From: Cryptosporangium aurantiacum
GTDB lineage: Bacteria; Actinomycetota; Actinomycetes; Mycobacteriales; Cryptosporangiaceae
Assembly (NCBI RefSeq): GCF_900143005.1
Contig: NZ_FRCS01000001.1
Location: forward strand, 620,001 to 684,000
DNA: 64,000 nucleotides
Reading direction: 5' to 3'
Both the position numbers and the translations under genes were made by a program. Of this stretch, positions 25,105 through 35,906 are shown in pieces. How positions within the stretch are numbered: position 1 is the first letter of the stretch; every line of letters starts with the position of its first letter. A model generated the notes under the pieces. The model did not search any database. It was given only the letters and a program-made list of their open reading frames with translations, and was not told the origin of the DNA.

Positions 25105-27348
25105 ATGTCAGAACACACCGTGACCGAGGTCGTCGCGACCATCGACAACGGCAACCACCCGTCGCGCGAGATCCGGTTCAGCACCGGCCGGTTCGCCCGG
25201 CAGGCAGCCGGCTCCGTGACCGCCCAGCTCGGCGACACGCTCGTGCTGTCGGCGACCACCGCGTCGAAGAGCCCGAAGGAGCACTTCGACTTCTTCCCGC
25301 TCACGGTCGACGTCGAGGAGCGGATGTACGCCGCGGGTCGCATCCCCGGCTCGTTCTTCCGCCGTGAGGGCCGCCCCAGCGAGGACGCGATCCTCACCTG
25401 CCGTCTGATCGACCGCCCGCTGCGCCCGACGTTCGTCAAGGGCCTGCGCAACGAGGTCCAGGTCGTCGTGACGGTCATGTCGCTCGACCCCGACACGCTC
25501 TACGACGTCGTGGCGATCAACGCCGCGTCGCTCTCCACCCAGCTCGCCGGCCTGCCGTTCAACGGCCCGATCGGCGCGACCCGGATGGCGTTCGTCGGCG
25601 GCGACTGGATCGCGTTCCCGACCCACACCGAGCTGGCCACCGCCACGTTCGACATGGTCGTCGCCGGCCGTGTCACCGAGGCGGGCGAGGTCGCGATCAT
25701 GATGGTCGAGGCCGAGGCCACCGAGGGCACCGTCGCGCTGATCGCGGGCGGCGCTCCGGCGCCGACCGAGGAGGTCGTCGCCGCCGGTCTCGAGGCCGCG
25801 AAGCCGGCCATCCGGAAGCTGGTCGAGGCGCAGGCCGAGGTCGCCGCCAAGGCCGCGAAGCCGACCGCCGAGTACCCGGTCTTCCTCGACTACCAGGACG
25901 ACGCCTACGACGCCGTCGCCGCCGCGGTGACCACCGAGCTGGACGCCGCACTGCGGATCGCGGGCAAGCAGGAGCGCGAGGCCGAGCTCGACCGGGTCAA
26001 GGGCCTGGCGATCGAGCGGGTCGCGGCGCAGTTCGAGGGTCGCGAGAAGGAGGTCGGCGGCGCGCTCAAGGCGCTGACCAAGAAGCTCATCCGTCAGCGC
26101 GTGCTGCGCGACAAGGTCCGCATCGACGGCCGTGGGCTCACCGACATCCGGACGCTCTCCGCCGAGGTCGAGGTACTCCCGCGGGTGCACGGCTCGGCGC
26201 TGTTCGAGCGCGGCGAGACCCAGATCCTGGGCGTCACGACGCTGAACATGCTCCGGATGGAGCAGCAGCTGGACACGCTCGCGCCGGAGACCCGCAAGCG
26301 CTACATGCACAACTACAACTTCCCGCCGTACTCGACCGGTGAGACCGGCCGGGTGGGCTCGCCGAAGCGCCGCGAGATCGGCCACGGCGCGCTGGCCGAG
26401 CGGGCGCTGGTGCCGGTGCTGCCGAGCCGCGAGGAGTTCCCCTACGCGATCCGGCAGGTCTCCGAGGCGCTGGGCTCCAACGGCTCGACGTCGATGGGGT
26501 CGGTCTGCGCCTCGACGATGTCGCTGCTCAACGCCGGTGTTCCGCTGAAGGCGCCGGTCGCGGGCATCGCGATGGGCCTGATCAGCGACACCGTCGACGG
26601 CAAGACCGAGTACGTCGCGCTGACCGACATCCTCGGTGCCGAGGACGCGTACGGCGACATGGATTTCAAGGTCGCCGGCACCAAGGAGTTCGTGACCGCG
26701 CTCCAGCTCGACACGAAGCTCGACGGCATCCCGTCCGAGGTGCTCGCCGGTGCGCTCACCCAGGCCAAGGACGCCCGCCTGACCATCCTCGAGGTGATGG
26801 GCGAGGCGATCGACGGCCCGGACGAGATGAGCCCGTTCGCGCCGCGCGTCACCACCGTGACGATCCCGGTCGACAAGATCGGCGCGGTCATCGGCCCGAA
26901 GGGCCAGATGATCAACTCGATCCAGGACGACACCGGCGCCGACATCACGATCGAGGACGACGGCACGATCTACGTCGGCGCCTCGGACGGCCCGTCGGCG
27001 CAGGCCGCGGTCGACCGGATCAACGCGATCGCGAACCCGACGATGCCGAAGATCGGCGAGCGGTACCTCGGCACGGTCGTCAAGACCGCCGCCTTCGGTG
27101 CGTTCGTCTCGCTGGTCCCCGGCAAGGACGGTCTGGTCCACATCTCGAAGCTCGGCAACGGGAAGCGGATCGGCAAGGTCGAGGACGTCGTCAAGGTCGG
27201 TGACAAGATCCAGGTCGAGATCACCGACATCGACGCCCGCGGCAAGATCAGCCTGGTTCCGGTGCGGGAAGAGGCGGCGAAGCCCGCCGACGCCCCCGCC
27301 GAGGCCCCGGCCGACGCCGAGCCCGCAGCGCCCGCGGCGACTTCGTGA
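25105..27348 (+). CDS. pnp: polynucleotide phosphorylase
   Basis: 747 aa. Phosphorolytic 3'-5' exoribonuclease, which in actinobacteria also adds 3' tails. Two RNase PH-like domains flank a helical linker (about 245-340). [12 protein letters not shown] and [13 protein letters not shown] are catalytic-core motifs. A KH domain begins near residue 585 (IGAVIGPKG) and an S1 domain near 651. The Ala/Pro/Glu tail is disordered. AGGAGG lies just before the ATG. Confidence 0.98.
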   Translation: MSEHTVTEVVATIDNGNHPSREIRFSTGRFARQAAGSVTAQLGDTLVLSATTASKSPKEHFDFFPLTVDVEERMYAAGRIPGSFFRREGRPSEDAILTCRLIDRPLRPTFVKGLRNEVQVVVTVMSLDPDTLYDVVAINAASLSTQLAGLPFNGPIGATRMAFVGGDWIAFPTHTELATATFDMVVAGRVTEAGEVAIMMVEAEATEGTVALIAGGAPAPTEEVVAAGLEAAKPAIRKLVEAQAEVAAKAAKPTAEYPVFLDYQDDAYDAVAAAVTTELDAALRIAGKQEREAELDRVKGLAIERVAAQFEGREKEVGGALKALTKKLIRQRVLRDKVRIDGRGLTDIRTLSAEVEVLPRVHGSALFERGETQILGVTTLNMLRMEQQLDTLAPETRKRYMHNYNFPPYSTGETGRVGSPKRREIGHGALAERALVPVLPSREEFPYAIRQVSEALGSNGSTSMGSVCASTMSLLNAGVPLKAPVAGIAMGLISDTVDGKTEYVALTDILGAEDAYGDMDFKVAGTKEFVTALQLDTKLDGIPSEVLAGALTQAKDARLTILEVMGEAIDGPDEMSPFAPRVTTVTIPVDKIGAVIGPKGQMINSIQDDTGADITIEDDGTIYVGASDGPSAQAAVDRINAIANPTMPKIGERYLGTVVKTAAFGAFVSLVPGKDGLVHISKLGNGKRIGKVEDVVKVGDKIQVEITDIDARGKISLVPVREEAAKPADAPAEAPADAEPAAPAATS

Positions 27349-27358
27349 TCGTCCGCCA

Positions 27359-29526
<2,168 letters not shown>

Positions 29527-29527
29527 C

Positions 29528-30016
29528 ATGAAGATCAAGGCCATCGTCGCCGTCCTGGTCGTGGTCCTCGCCGTCTACCTGGCGATCGCCGTGAACCGGG
29601 GGCTCGTCCTGCTTCGGACCGGCGACCTGCTGCTGGTCGGGCTCGGCGTCGCGATGCTGGCGCTGCCGCTGCTGGCGTCCTGGCTGGTCTGGCTCGAGAT
29701 CAAGTTCGGCCGCGCCGCGCAGCGGCTGGCCGACGAACTCGCGGACGAGGGCGGGCTCCCCGTCGACGACCTGCCGCGACGGCCGTCCGGCCGTCCGGTG
29801 CGGGAGGCCGCGGACGAGCGGTTCGCGGTCCGGCAGGCCGAGCTGGAGGAGGACCCGGAGGACTGGCGGCGCTGGTTCCGGCTCAGCCTGGCGTACGACG
29901 ACTCCGGCGATCGGCGCCGGGCGCGGGCGGCGCTGCGCCGGTCGATTTCGCTGCACGACGGCGGATCGACCGGGCCGTTGTCCCCCGGGGATGCGCGGAC
30001 GGGGCAGAATCTCTAG
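29528..30016 (+). CDS. two-helix membrane protein of the pnp-dapB cluster
   Basis: 162 aa. Two membrane helices in residues 1-60, then a cytoplasmic charged region (RLADELADEGG, EEDPEDWRRWFRLSLAYDD) resembling a single TPR-like helical pair. Similar proteins follow dapB in related actinobacteria, but no function is known. It starts 1 base after the dapB stop, so it is co-transcribed. Confidence 0.75.
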   Translation: MKIKAIVAVLVVVLAVYLAIAVNRGLVLLRTGDLLLVGLGVAMLALPLLASWLVWLEIKFGRAAQRLADELADEGGLPVDDLPRRPSGRPVREAADERFAVRQAELEEDPEDWRRWFRLSLAYDDSGDRRRARAALRRSISLHDGGSTGPLSPGDARTGQNL

Positions 30017-30022
30017 CGGAAC

Positions 30023-30049
30023 CTATGAACGGTGACTAACCGTTCATAG
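30023..30049. promoter_or_regulatory. 27-bp inverted repeat, candidate operator
   Basis: CTATGAACGGT and ACCGTTCATAG are perfect 11-bp arms around GACTA. The size and geometry fit a TetR- or GntR-type operator. It lies 33 bases before the zinc ribbon gene start; the outer AACCTATGA recurs at 30059-30067 next to the ribosome site. It could also terminate the dapB operon. Confidence 0.5.
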
Positions 30050-30082
30050 TGCGCCAGCAACCTATGAGGAGGCCTCCCGGTC

Positions 30083-30463
30083 ATGATCTGTCCGAAGTGC
30101 CAGGCACCGATGCGACAGTACGAGCGAGCCGGCGTGACCATCGACCAGTGCAGCGAGTGCCGGGGAATCTTCCTCGACCGCGGTGAGCTGGAGCGGTTGG
30201 TCGACGCGGAGGACAAGTACTCCCGGGGCTCGCACGGGGCGCCCAGCGCGCCGCCGCCCGCGCCGGGGTATCCGGCCCAGGGGTACCCGACGCACGGCCA
30301 GCCCGGTTACGCACAGCCCGGTTACGGGCAGCAGCAGCCGTATCCCACCCACTCGTCGCACTCGGCGCGGTACGGGACGCACGGTTCCTACGGCCACCAC
30401 GGCCACCGTCGCCACCGCGGTCACCGCCGCAACAAGTCTTTTTTTGATGACCTTTTCGGCTGA
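30083..30463 (+). CDS. zf-TFIIB zinc ribbon protein with His/Tyr/Gly-rich tail
   Basis: 126 aa. The N-terminal zinc ribbon has CPKC and CSEC pairs followed by GIFLDRGELERL, the signature of the zf-TFIIB family. The rest is a disordered tail with repeated GYPAQGYP/GQPGYAQPGY units and an HHGHRRHRGHRR patch that could bind metal or nucleic acid. It ends in KSFFDDLFG. GAGGAGG lies about 10 bases before the ATG. Function unknown. Confidence 0.8.
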   Translation: MICPKCQAPMRQYERAGVTIDQCSECRGIFLDRGELERLVDAEDKYSRGSHGAPSAPPPAPGYPAQGYPTHGQPGYAQPGYGQQQPYPTHSSHSARYGTHGSYGHHGHRRHRGHRRNKSFFDDLFG

Positions 30464-30475
30464 GTAGTCCGCCGA

Positions 30476-30511
30476 CCGAATCCGCTCCCACCTTCGTGGG
30501 GGCGGATTCGG
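30476..30511. terminator. bidirectional terminator between convergent genes
   Basis: A 16-bp stem (30476-30491 with 30496-30511, one G-U pair) with a CTTC loop fills most of the gap between two convergent stop codons. Confidence 0.75.
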
Positions 30512-30513
30512 CG

Positions 30514-31101
30514 TTACTGGGGGTCGGCGGGGGTGAGGTCGGTGACCAGGCGGATCTCGGCGACTTCGGTGCCGTCCATGTCCAGGACGCGGCCGACGCC
30601 GTCGGGAGCCCAACCGGTCGACTCCAGCAGGCTGCGGGTGGCCTGGTCGGCCTCCAGTACCCAGGCCACCGCCCGGGTGAAGCCCTGCTGCCGCGCGAGG
30701 TCGGCGACGGCGGCGAGCAGGCGGCTGCCGTGGCCGCGCCGCCCCCAGCGCGGCTCGACCAGCAGCGTGTTGACCAGTAGCGCGGTGGCGTCCCACTCGC
30801 CGGCCGCGGTCGGTGCCTCGGACGCGTACCCGGGGCCGACGAGGTCCTCGCCCGAGGCGGGTCCGATCGCCGCGAACCCGACGATCTCCGCGCCCTCGTA
30901 GGCCACGAGCAACCGATGCCGCGGTGTCGGCGGCTCGACGATCGCCGAATGCCACTGCGCGGCGACCTCGTCCTCTTCCAACGCATCGAGAACGGTCGCC
31001 GGGATCACCTGGGCGTAGGCAATACGCCAGGTGGCGAGTTGGAGGCGGGCCACGGCGACGGCATCATCCGGCCGCGCCGGCCGGACAAACGCGTCGACCA
31101 T
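30514..31101 (-). CDS. GNAT family N-acetyltransferase
   Basis: 195 aa. The acetyl-CoA site is VEPRWGRRGHGSRLL (the Q/RxxGxG/A pattern). The N-terminal VRPARPDDAVAVARLQ is the usual first strand and helix of GNATs. The substrate is unknown. ATG 31101 is supported by a TAGGCT box 7 bases upstream (leaderless). It follows the 31112-31765 gene on the same strand. Confidence 0.85.
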   Translation of the reverse strand: MVDAFVRPARPDDAVAVARLQLATWRIAYAQVIPATVLDALEEDEVAAQWHSAIVEPPTPRHRLLVAYEGAEIVGFAAIGPASGEDLVGPGYASEAPTAAGEWDATALLVNTLLVEPRWGRRGHGSRLLAAVADLARQQGFTRAVAWVLEADQATRSLLESTGWAPDGVGRVLDMDGTEVAEIRLVTDLTPADPQ

Positions 31102-31108
31102 GGCGGGA

Positions 31109-31114
31109 AGCCTA
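31109..31114 (-). promoter_or_regulatory. -10 box of a leaderless GNAT transcript
   Basis: On the minus strand TAGGCT is separated from the ATG at 31101 by 7 bases. The box overlaps the stop codon of the upstream gene. Confidence 0.55.
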
Positions 31115-31765
31115 GTACCCGTCGCCGGCGCCGGGTTCGATCGCCCGCGGTGCCTGCTGGATCGTGGCCCGACGGGCGGCGATCGCGGCGACGAGGGGCG
31201 CGAACCCGGGCATCTCCAGCCCACGCGGGCCGTACACCAGCCAGGAGACCGCGACCGCGAACCACGGTGCGGCCGGACCGTGCAGCATCAGCGCTGCGCC
31301 TACCTCGAAGCGCAGCACGAACGCCCAGCGGGTGAGGTCGACGACGAGTTCCTGCGCCCCTTCGTGCCAGAAGCTCAGCCACTCTCCGCCGTGGTCGCAC
31401 AGGATCCGCTGGTCGGTCAGCGCGGTCCGGACCAGAGCGTGATCACGCCACTGGACCGCCGCCATCGCCGCCGCCCGGTTTCTCGCCTGCTGGTTGGTGA
31501 TCGCTTCCACCGCGAGCCCTCCGAGCACGAACGCGGGCGAACCGAACCAGAGACTGCTGCTCTGCTGGTACTCGACCGTCGTGCCGTAGAAACGCGCGTA
31601 TCCCAGAACCGCGGTGGCGTAGTGGTTTTCGTCCGGCCGCAGACGCAGTGGCGTGCGCGGATCGGCGCGCAGCGTCCCACCCTGGCTCAGGTGCTCGTAG
31701 AGGCCGCAGGCGCTGGACCAGCCCGCCCGCAGCGTTGCGTCGGCGGCCGGATCGGAAGACGTCAC
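31112..31765 (-). CDS. uncharacterised membrane protein
   Basis: 217 aa from GTG 31765, which overlaps the stop of the upstream gene (GTGA). The N-terminal half is soluble (DENHYATAVLGYARFYG); a hydrophobic segment (FGSPAFVLGGLAVEAI) and two C-terminal ones (FEVGAALMLHG, PWFAVAVSWLVYG) suggest membrane association. I do not recognise a family. Translational coupling to the TM protein upstream suggests a shared envelope function. Confidence 0.65.
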   Translation of the reverse strand: MTSSDPAADATLRAGWSSACGLYEHLSQGGTLRADPRTPLRLRPDENHYATAVLGYARFYGTTVEYQQSSSLWFGSPAFVLGGLAVEAITNQQARNRAAAMAAVQWRDHALVRTALTDQRILCDHGGEWLSFWHEGAQELVVDLTRWAFVLRFEVGAALMLHGPAAPWFAVAVSWLVYGPRGLEMPGFAPLVAAIAARRATIQQAPRAIEPGAGDGY

Positions 31766-32910
31766 TTGTCGCTCTTCGGGAGCCGGGGTGCCATCCGGGT
31801 CGCCATCGCGACCGCATAGCGTTGGTAGCTGACGGACTTCTGATGGGCGTCGACCGCGAGCACCAGGACACTCTGGCCGGAGCGGACGACGATGACGGCG
31901 GTTGCCTCGTTGATGGTCGCCGTGTGCCCGAATGCCGCGAACGACTCGTCGCCCAGTGCCGGGACGCTGAACTCCTGCCAGCCGCACTCCTGGGCGTGCG
32001 CGCGCACCTGTCCGAAGTACTCGGCGCTGTAGCGACCGTAGAAGCCGGCGACCGCGGAGGAGATCCCGACGGCGTCCTCCACGCCGACGATGCCGAGCCC
32101 GTTGGCGTCCTGGGAACCGATTCCGTCGCCGGCCACCGACCCCGTGTCACAGAGCTGGAACGGCGAGAGCGTGACGACGCGATCCGGTGGCCAGGTCGCG
32201 GTGCTGTCGACCCGCGAGCCGGTGGCGGCCAGCGCGTCCTCCGGGGTGACGAGCGCCCTGGCGATCACGTCGGCGGCTGGCGGCGGCGTCGACCGGTCGA
32301 CGGATCGTGTCGGCGAGGCAGCGAGCACATCCGTGCGATCGGACTCGGAGGACGAGAACGACAGGAACGCGCAGCAGCCTAAAACCAGGAGCAGGGGGAG
32401 GACGACGGCGAGCCCGACGATCAGGCCGGTGCGCTTCTTCCTCGGGGGCACTGCGGGTGCGCCGGGGAAGATCCACGGCGAACCGCCCGATGCCGGATGG
32501 ACCGAGGGTGGCATCGGGTAGTCGACGGACGGCGGCGGATGCTGATCGGACGGCACGTCAGGCCCTCGGAGGGCGCCGGCCTGCAGCGCCTCGTGCATGC
32601 CCGAACCGGCGATCCACGCCCGCACGACGTAGAGCCGCTGACGCGTCGAATCGCCCCGCGCCGGAGCGAGGAACACTTCGCGGACGTCAGCCGGCGCCGG
32701 ATGGATGCGCGAGCGCCATCCGTCGGAGTCCTCGGCGTCGAGGATCGTGATCGCGTACTGCGACTCCGCGCCGGCGGCGTCAACCCCGCGAGCCCGCCAG
32801 ACTTCGCCGTCCCCATTGTCCGCAGCGAGTACGAGCAACTCGTACCGCCGGGACGCCTCCGCCGGGCCTACGAACCACGAGTCGCCAGCAGCCACGCGCA
32901 TGATTCGCAT
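31762..32910 (-). CDS. single-pass membrane protein with kinase-N-lobe-like start
   Basis: 382 aa from ATG 32910. Residues 23-40 (YELLVLAADNGDGEVWRAR) resemble the Gly-rich loop strand of Ser/Thr kinases, and YAITILDAED has the place of the next strand, but no catalytic loop follows. A Pro-rich linker (120-157), a membrane helix after KKR (162-184) and an extracellular domain of about 190 residues follow. The architecture is like a PknB-type receptor that has lost the kinase C-lobe. This is an inference from short similarities. Confidence 0.6.
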   Translation of the reverse strand: MRIMRVAAGDSWFVGPAEASRRYELLVLAADNGDGEVWRARGVDAAGAESQYAITILDAEDSDGWRSRIHPAPADVREVFLAPARGDSTRQRLYVVRAWIAGSGMHEALQAGALRGPDVPSDQHPPPSVDYPMPPSVHPASGGSPWIFPGAPAVPPRKKRTGLIVGLAVVLPLLLVLGCCAFLSFSSSESDRTDVLAASPTRSVDRSTPPPAADVIARALVTPEDALAATGSRVDSTATWPPDRVVTLSPFQLCDTGSVAGDGIGSQDANGLGIVGVEDAVGISSAVAGFYGRYSAEYFGQVRAHAQECGWQEFSVPALGDESFAAFGHTATINEATAVIVVRSGQSVLVLAVDAHQKSVSYQRYAVAMATRMAPRLPKSDK

Positions 32911-33017
32911 CTTGTCAGAAGCGTCAGCAGTGGCTCCCGGGACGACTGCCCGGACAGAATTGTCGGAGGCGCAGAGCACACTGGCCCGGACTGTCGACGA
33001 TCCGGAAGGCGACTCGC

Positions 33018-34340
33018 GTGAGCAGCACCTTGCCGGCCGCACGCCGGCCGGGCCCCACCCAGACTCTGTCGGCCGCGGAGGCCCGGCGTGCCGCGCTCGC
33101 GGCGCAGGGCTTCGCCGACCCACGTCCGGCCGGCCGCCCCGGTCCCCGGGCGCTACGCCGGGTGCTCGACCGGGTCGGCCTGTTCCAGATCGACTCGGTG
33201 AACGTGCTGGTTCGCTCCCACTACCTCCCGCTCTTCAGCAGGCTCGGCGCCTACCCGGTCGAGCTGTTGGAGCGCGCCGCCTACCGGCCGCAACGACAGC
33301 TGTTCGAGTACTGGGCGCACGAGGCGTCGCTGCTGCCGGTCGAGGTCCAGCCGCTGCTGCGCTGGCGGATGGCGCAGGCAGCCGACCACGCCTGGGGTGG
33401 CATGCGGCGGATCGCCGCGGAGAAGCCCGAGGTGGTGGCGAACGTCCGGGCGACGATCGCCGAGCGCGGCCCGATGACCGCGGGCGAACTGGAAGCGGAG
33501 AACGGGCCTCGTGCGCCCCGCTCCGGGCCGTGGTGGGACTGGCGGGAGTCCAAGCTCGCGCTGGAGTACCTGTTCTGGGCCGGTGAGGTCACCACCGTCG
33601 ATCGGCGCAACTTCGAGCGCCGCTACGACCTCACCGAACGGGTCCTGCCGCCCGAGGTGATCGCGACCCCCACGCCCGAACCCGCCGACGCCTACCGCGA
33701 ACTGATCCGCATCTCCGCTCGCGCGCTCGGCGTCGCCACCGAACCCGACCTGCGCGACTACTTCCGGCTCAAACCCGCTCAGTCCAAGCCGGCGGTCGCC
33801 GAACTCGTCGAGGAGGGTGCGCTGGTCCCGGTGTCGGTGGAGGGCTGGCGCGACGTGGCCTACCTCGCCGCGGACGCCCGGGTGCCCCGCCGGGTGGGCG
33901 CCACCGCGCTGCTCTCGCCATTCGACTCGCTGGTCTGGTTCCGGCCGCGCACCGAGCGGCTGTTCGACTTCCACTACCGGCTGGAGATCTACACGCCGGC
34001 CGAGCGCCGAATCCACGGCTACTACGTGCTGCCGTTCCTGTTCCGCGGGCAGCTCGTCGGCCGCGTCGACCTCAAGGCCGACCGGGCGGCAGGCGTGCTC
34101 CGGGTGCCGGGGGTGTTCGGCGAACCGGTGGTCCTGGCCGATCCGCTGGTGCCGGACGGCGACGGCGAGACACCCGCGCGGGGAGCGGCCGCGCGTCGGC
34201 GGGCGTTCGCGGCCGACGCCGTGGCCGCGCTCGCCGTCGAGCTGCGTTCGCTCGCGGGCTGGCTGGGCCTCGACAGCGTTCAGGTGGCGCCGAACGGCGA
34301 CCTCGCGGTTCCGCTGACGGCGGCGCTGGCCGCCGGCTGA
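33018..34340 (+). CDS. YcaQ/AlkZ-family DNA glycosylase (DUF1006, HTH_42)
   Basis: 440 aa. Three winged-helix domains with the catalytic QxD motif (Gln57-Ile-Asp59 in GLFQIDSVNVL) followed by RSHYLPLFSRLG. E. coli YcaQ, with the same QxD, removes alkylated bases and unhooks interstrand crosslinks; the QxQ type (AlkZ) protects Streptomyces from azinomycin. GTG start, divergent from the membrane protein pair. No toxin or antibiotic cluster is adjacent, so general repair is more likely than self-resistance. Confidence 0.9.
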   Translation: MSSTLPAARRPGPTQTLSAAEARRAALAAQGFADPRPAGRPGPRALRRVLDRVGLFQIDSVNVLVRSHYLPLFSRLGAYPVELLERAAYRPQRQLFEYWAHEASLLPVEVQPLLRWRMAQAADHAWGGMRRIAAEKPEVVANVRATIAERGPMTAGELEAENGPRAPRSGPWWDWRESKLALEYLFWAGEVTTVDRRNFERRYDLTERVLPPEVIATPTPEPADAYRELIRISARALGVATEPDLRDYFRLKPAQSKPAVAELVEEGALVPVSVEGWRDVAYLAADARVPRRVGATALLSPFDSLVWFRPRTERLFDFHYRLEIYTPAERRIHGYYVLPFLFRGQLVGRVDLKADRAAGVLRVPGVFGEPVVLADPLVPDGDGETPARGAAARRRAFAADAVAALAVELRSLAGWLGLDSVQVAPNGDLAVPLTAALAAG

Positions 34341-34389
34341 TCCCGATCCCGAGCCGGACGAGCGAGGGACTGCGGTCGCTTCGCGCGTG

Positions 34390-34395
34390 TATCGT
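34390..34395 (+). promoter_or_regulatory. -10 box before the DUF2752 gene
   Basis: TATCGT 27 bases before the ATG, with GGAGGAG (34411-34417) as the ribosome site downstream of the expected start of transcription. Confidence 0.45.
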
Positions 34396-34422
34396 CGCCA
34401 CAGAGGGAGCGGAGGAGAACGG

Positions 34423-34980
34423 ATGCTCGAGCAAGCCGGGGCGCCGGGGCCGTTGGCGCCGGCAGGTGCACCGGTGCCGCCGCCCCACGAGGGCACGCAC
34501 CCCCACGACGCGTACATGTGGCAGGAGGCCCCGCCAAGCCGGATCGAGCGGCTGGCGCTGGCGGCCTGGACCAAGCCGTCGTGGCTGGCTCCGCTGACGA
34601 TCCTCGGATGCATCGGTGCCGCGAGCACCTACGTGCTGACCAACGATCCGACCGACACGCGGCTCGACCCGCTCGGTCCGTGCGCGTTCAAGATGCTCAC
34701 CGGCTTCGACTGCCCGGGGTGCGGCGGTACCCGGATGGTCTGGTACCTGCTGCACGGTGACGTCCTGCAGGCCGCCCGCCACCACCTCGTCGCGTTGATC
34801 GCGGTGCCGATCCTCGCCTGGGCGTACGTGGTCCTCGCCGCGAAGCGGTTCTTCGGCGTCCAGCTGCCGAGCAAGCGGATCCCGCTGGTCGCGATCCTCG
34901 GGTTCCTCGGGTTCTGGGTCGTGTTCGCCGTATTGCGGAACCTGCCCTGGGCGCCGTTCTCCTGGTTCTTCGTATCCTGA
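34423..34980 (+). CDS. DUF2752 membrane protein
   Basis: 185 aa from ATG 34423, behind GGAGGAG. The family signature is CAFKMLTGFDCPGCGGTR, followed by a His-rich turn (ARHH) at the start of a helix. Three membrane helices. The N-terminal 50 residues are Pro/Gly-rich and cytoplasmic. The CPGCGG motif may bind metal. No role is established. Confidence 0.85.
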   Translation: MLEQAGAPGPLAPAGAPVPPPHEGTHPHDAYMWQEAPPSRIERLALAAWTKPSWLAPLTILGCIGAASTYVLTNDPTDTRLDPLGPCAFKMLTGFDCPGCGGTRMVWYLLHGDVLQAARHHLVALIAVPILAWAYVVLAAKRFFGVQLPSKRIPLVAILGFLGFWVVFAVLRNLPWAPFSWFFVS

Positions 34981-35015
34981 TCTTCTTCGTATGCTGACGG
35001 GGAACCCCGATGAAC

Positions 35016-35076
35016 CTTTTTCGACCTCCGGCCTTCTTACCGGTCAAACGACCTCAGTAAGCGCCGGTCGAAAAAG
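35016..35076 (+). promoter_or_regulatory. long-range inverted repeat in the thyX leader
   Basis: CTTTTTCGACC (35016-35026) and GGTCGAAAAAG (35066-35076), 11-bp perfect arms 39 bases apart, between the DUF2752 stop and thyX. The 3' arm ends 27 bases before the thyX GTG. It could form a leader stem or be a paired binding site; read leftward it resembles an intrinsic terminator. Confidence 0.45.
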
Positions 35077-35103
35077 ATTCACTCCGAACAGCAGGGAGAC
35101 ACC

Positions 35104-35862
35104 GTGGCCGAGATCGTGCCGCTGACTGTCCGCGCGATCGCCTGGACGCACTTCGAGCCTCCGGCCGACGTCGACTGGTCGACCGACGCCGAGGGTGGCG
35201 AGGCACTCGCCGAGTTCGCCGGCCGGGCCTGCTACCAGTCGTGGCGCAAGCCGAACCCGGCCACCGCGACGAACGCGGGTTACCTTCGGCACATCCTGGA
35301 CGTCGGCCACCTCTCCGTGCTCGAGCACGGCAGCGTCACGTTCTACCTGACCGGTGTCTCCCGGTCGCTGACCCACGAGCTGATCCGGCACCGTCACTTC
35401 TCGTACAGCCAGCTCTCCCAGCGGTACGTGCCGGAGCGGGACGCGGCGATGGTCGAGCCGGACATCATCGCGGCCGACCCGGAGCTGCACGAGGCGTTCA
35501 CGAAGGCCGCGGAGGCCAGCGTCGCTGCCTACACGACGCTGCTCGAAGGGCTGGAGAAGAAGTTCGCCGAGGAAGGCGCGACCAACCGGACGCTGGCCCG
35601 CAAGCAGGCCCGCCAGGCCGCCCGGTCGGTGCTGCCGAACGCGACCGAGACGCGCATCGTCGTGACCGGCAATTACCGTGCGTGGCGGCATTTCATCGCG
35701 ATGCGGGCCACCGAGGCCGCCGACGTGGAGATCCGTGCGCTGGCCATCGCGTGCCTGCGGGAGCTGCAGCGGATCGCGGCCAACGCGTTCGCCGACTTCA
35801 CGATCGACACGCTCCCGGACGGCACCGAGGTCGCGACCAGTCCGCTGGTCACCGAGGGCTGA
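35104..35862 (+). CDS. thyX: flavin-dependent thymidylate synthase ThyX
   Basis: 252 aa, GTG start behind AGGGAG. Makes dTMP from dUMP with FAD, NADPH and methylene-tetrahydrofolate. The ThyX motif [13 protein letters not shown] is at residues 95-107, and the conserved second half [14 protein letters not shown] is present. It lies just before dapA, as in many actinobacteria. Confidence 0.97.
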   Translation: MAEIVPLTVRAIAWTHFEPPADVDWSTDAEGGEALAEFAGRACYQSWRKPNPATATNAGYLRHILDVGHLSVLEHGSVTFYLTGVSRSLTHELIRHRHFSYSQLSQRYVPERDAAMVEPDIIAADPELHEAFTKAAEASVAAYTTLLEGLEKKFAEEGATNRTLARKQARQAARSVLPNATETRIVVTGNYRAWRHFIAMRATEAADVEIRALAIACLRELQRIAANAFADFTIDTLPDGTEVATSPLVTEG

Positions 35863-35893
35863 GTCCCCCGACGCGTTCCGGCCGTCGGGACGG

Positions 35894-35899
35894 TAGCGT
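35894..35899 (+). promoter_or_regulatory. -10 box of a leaderless dapA transcript
   Basis: TAGCGT followed by 7 bases and the ATG at 35907. It decides this start over the in-frame GTG at 35898, which overlaps the box. Confidence 0.55.
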
Positions 35900-35906
35900 G
35901 AGCAGC

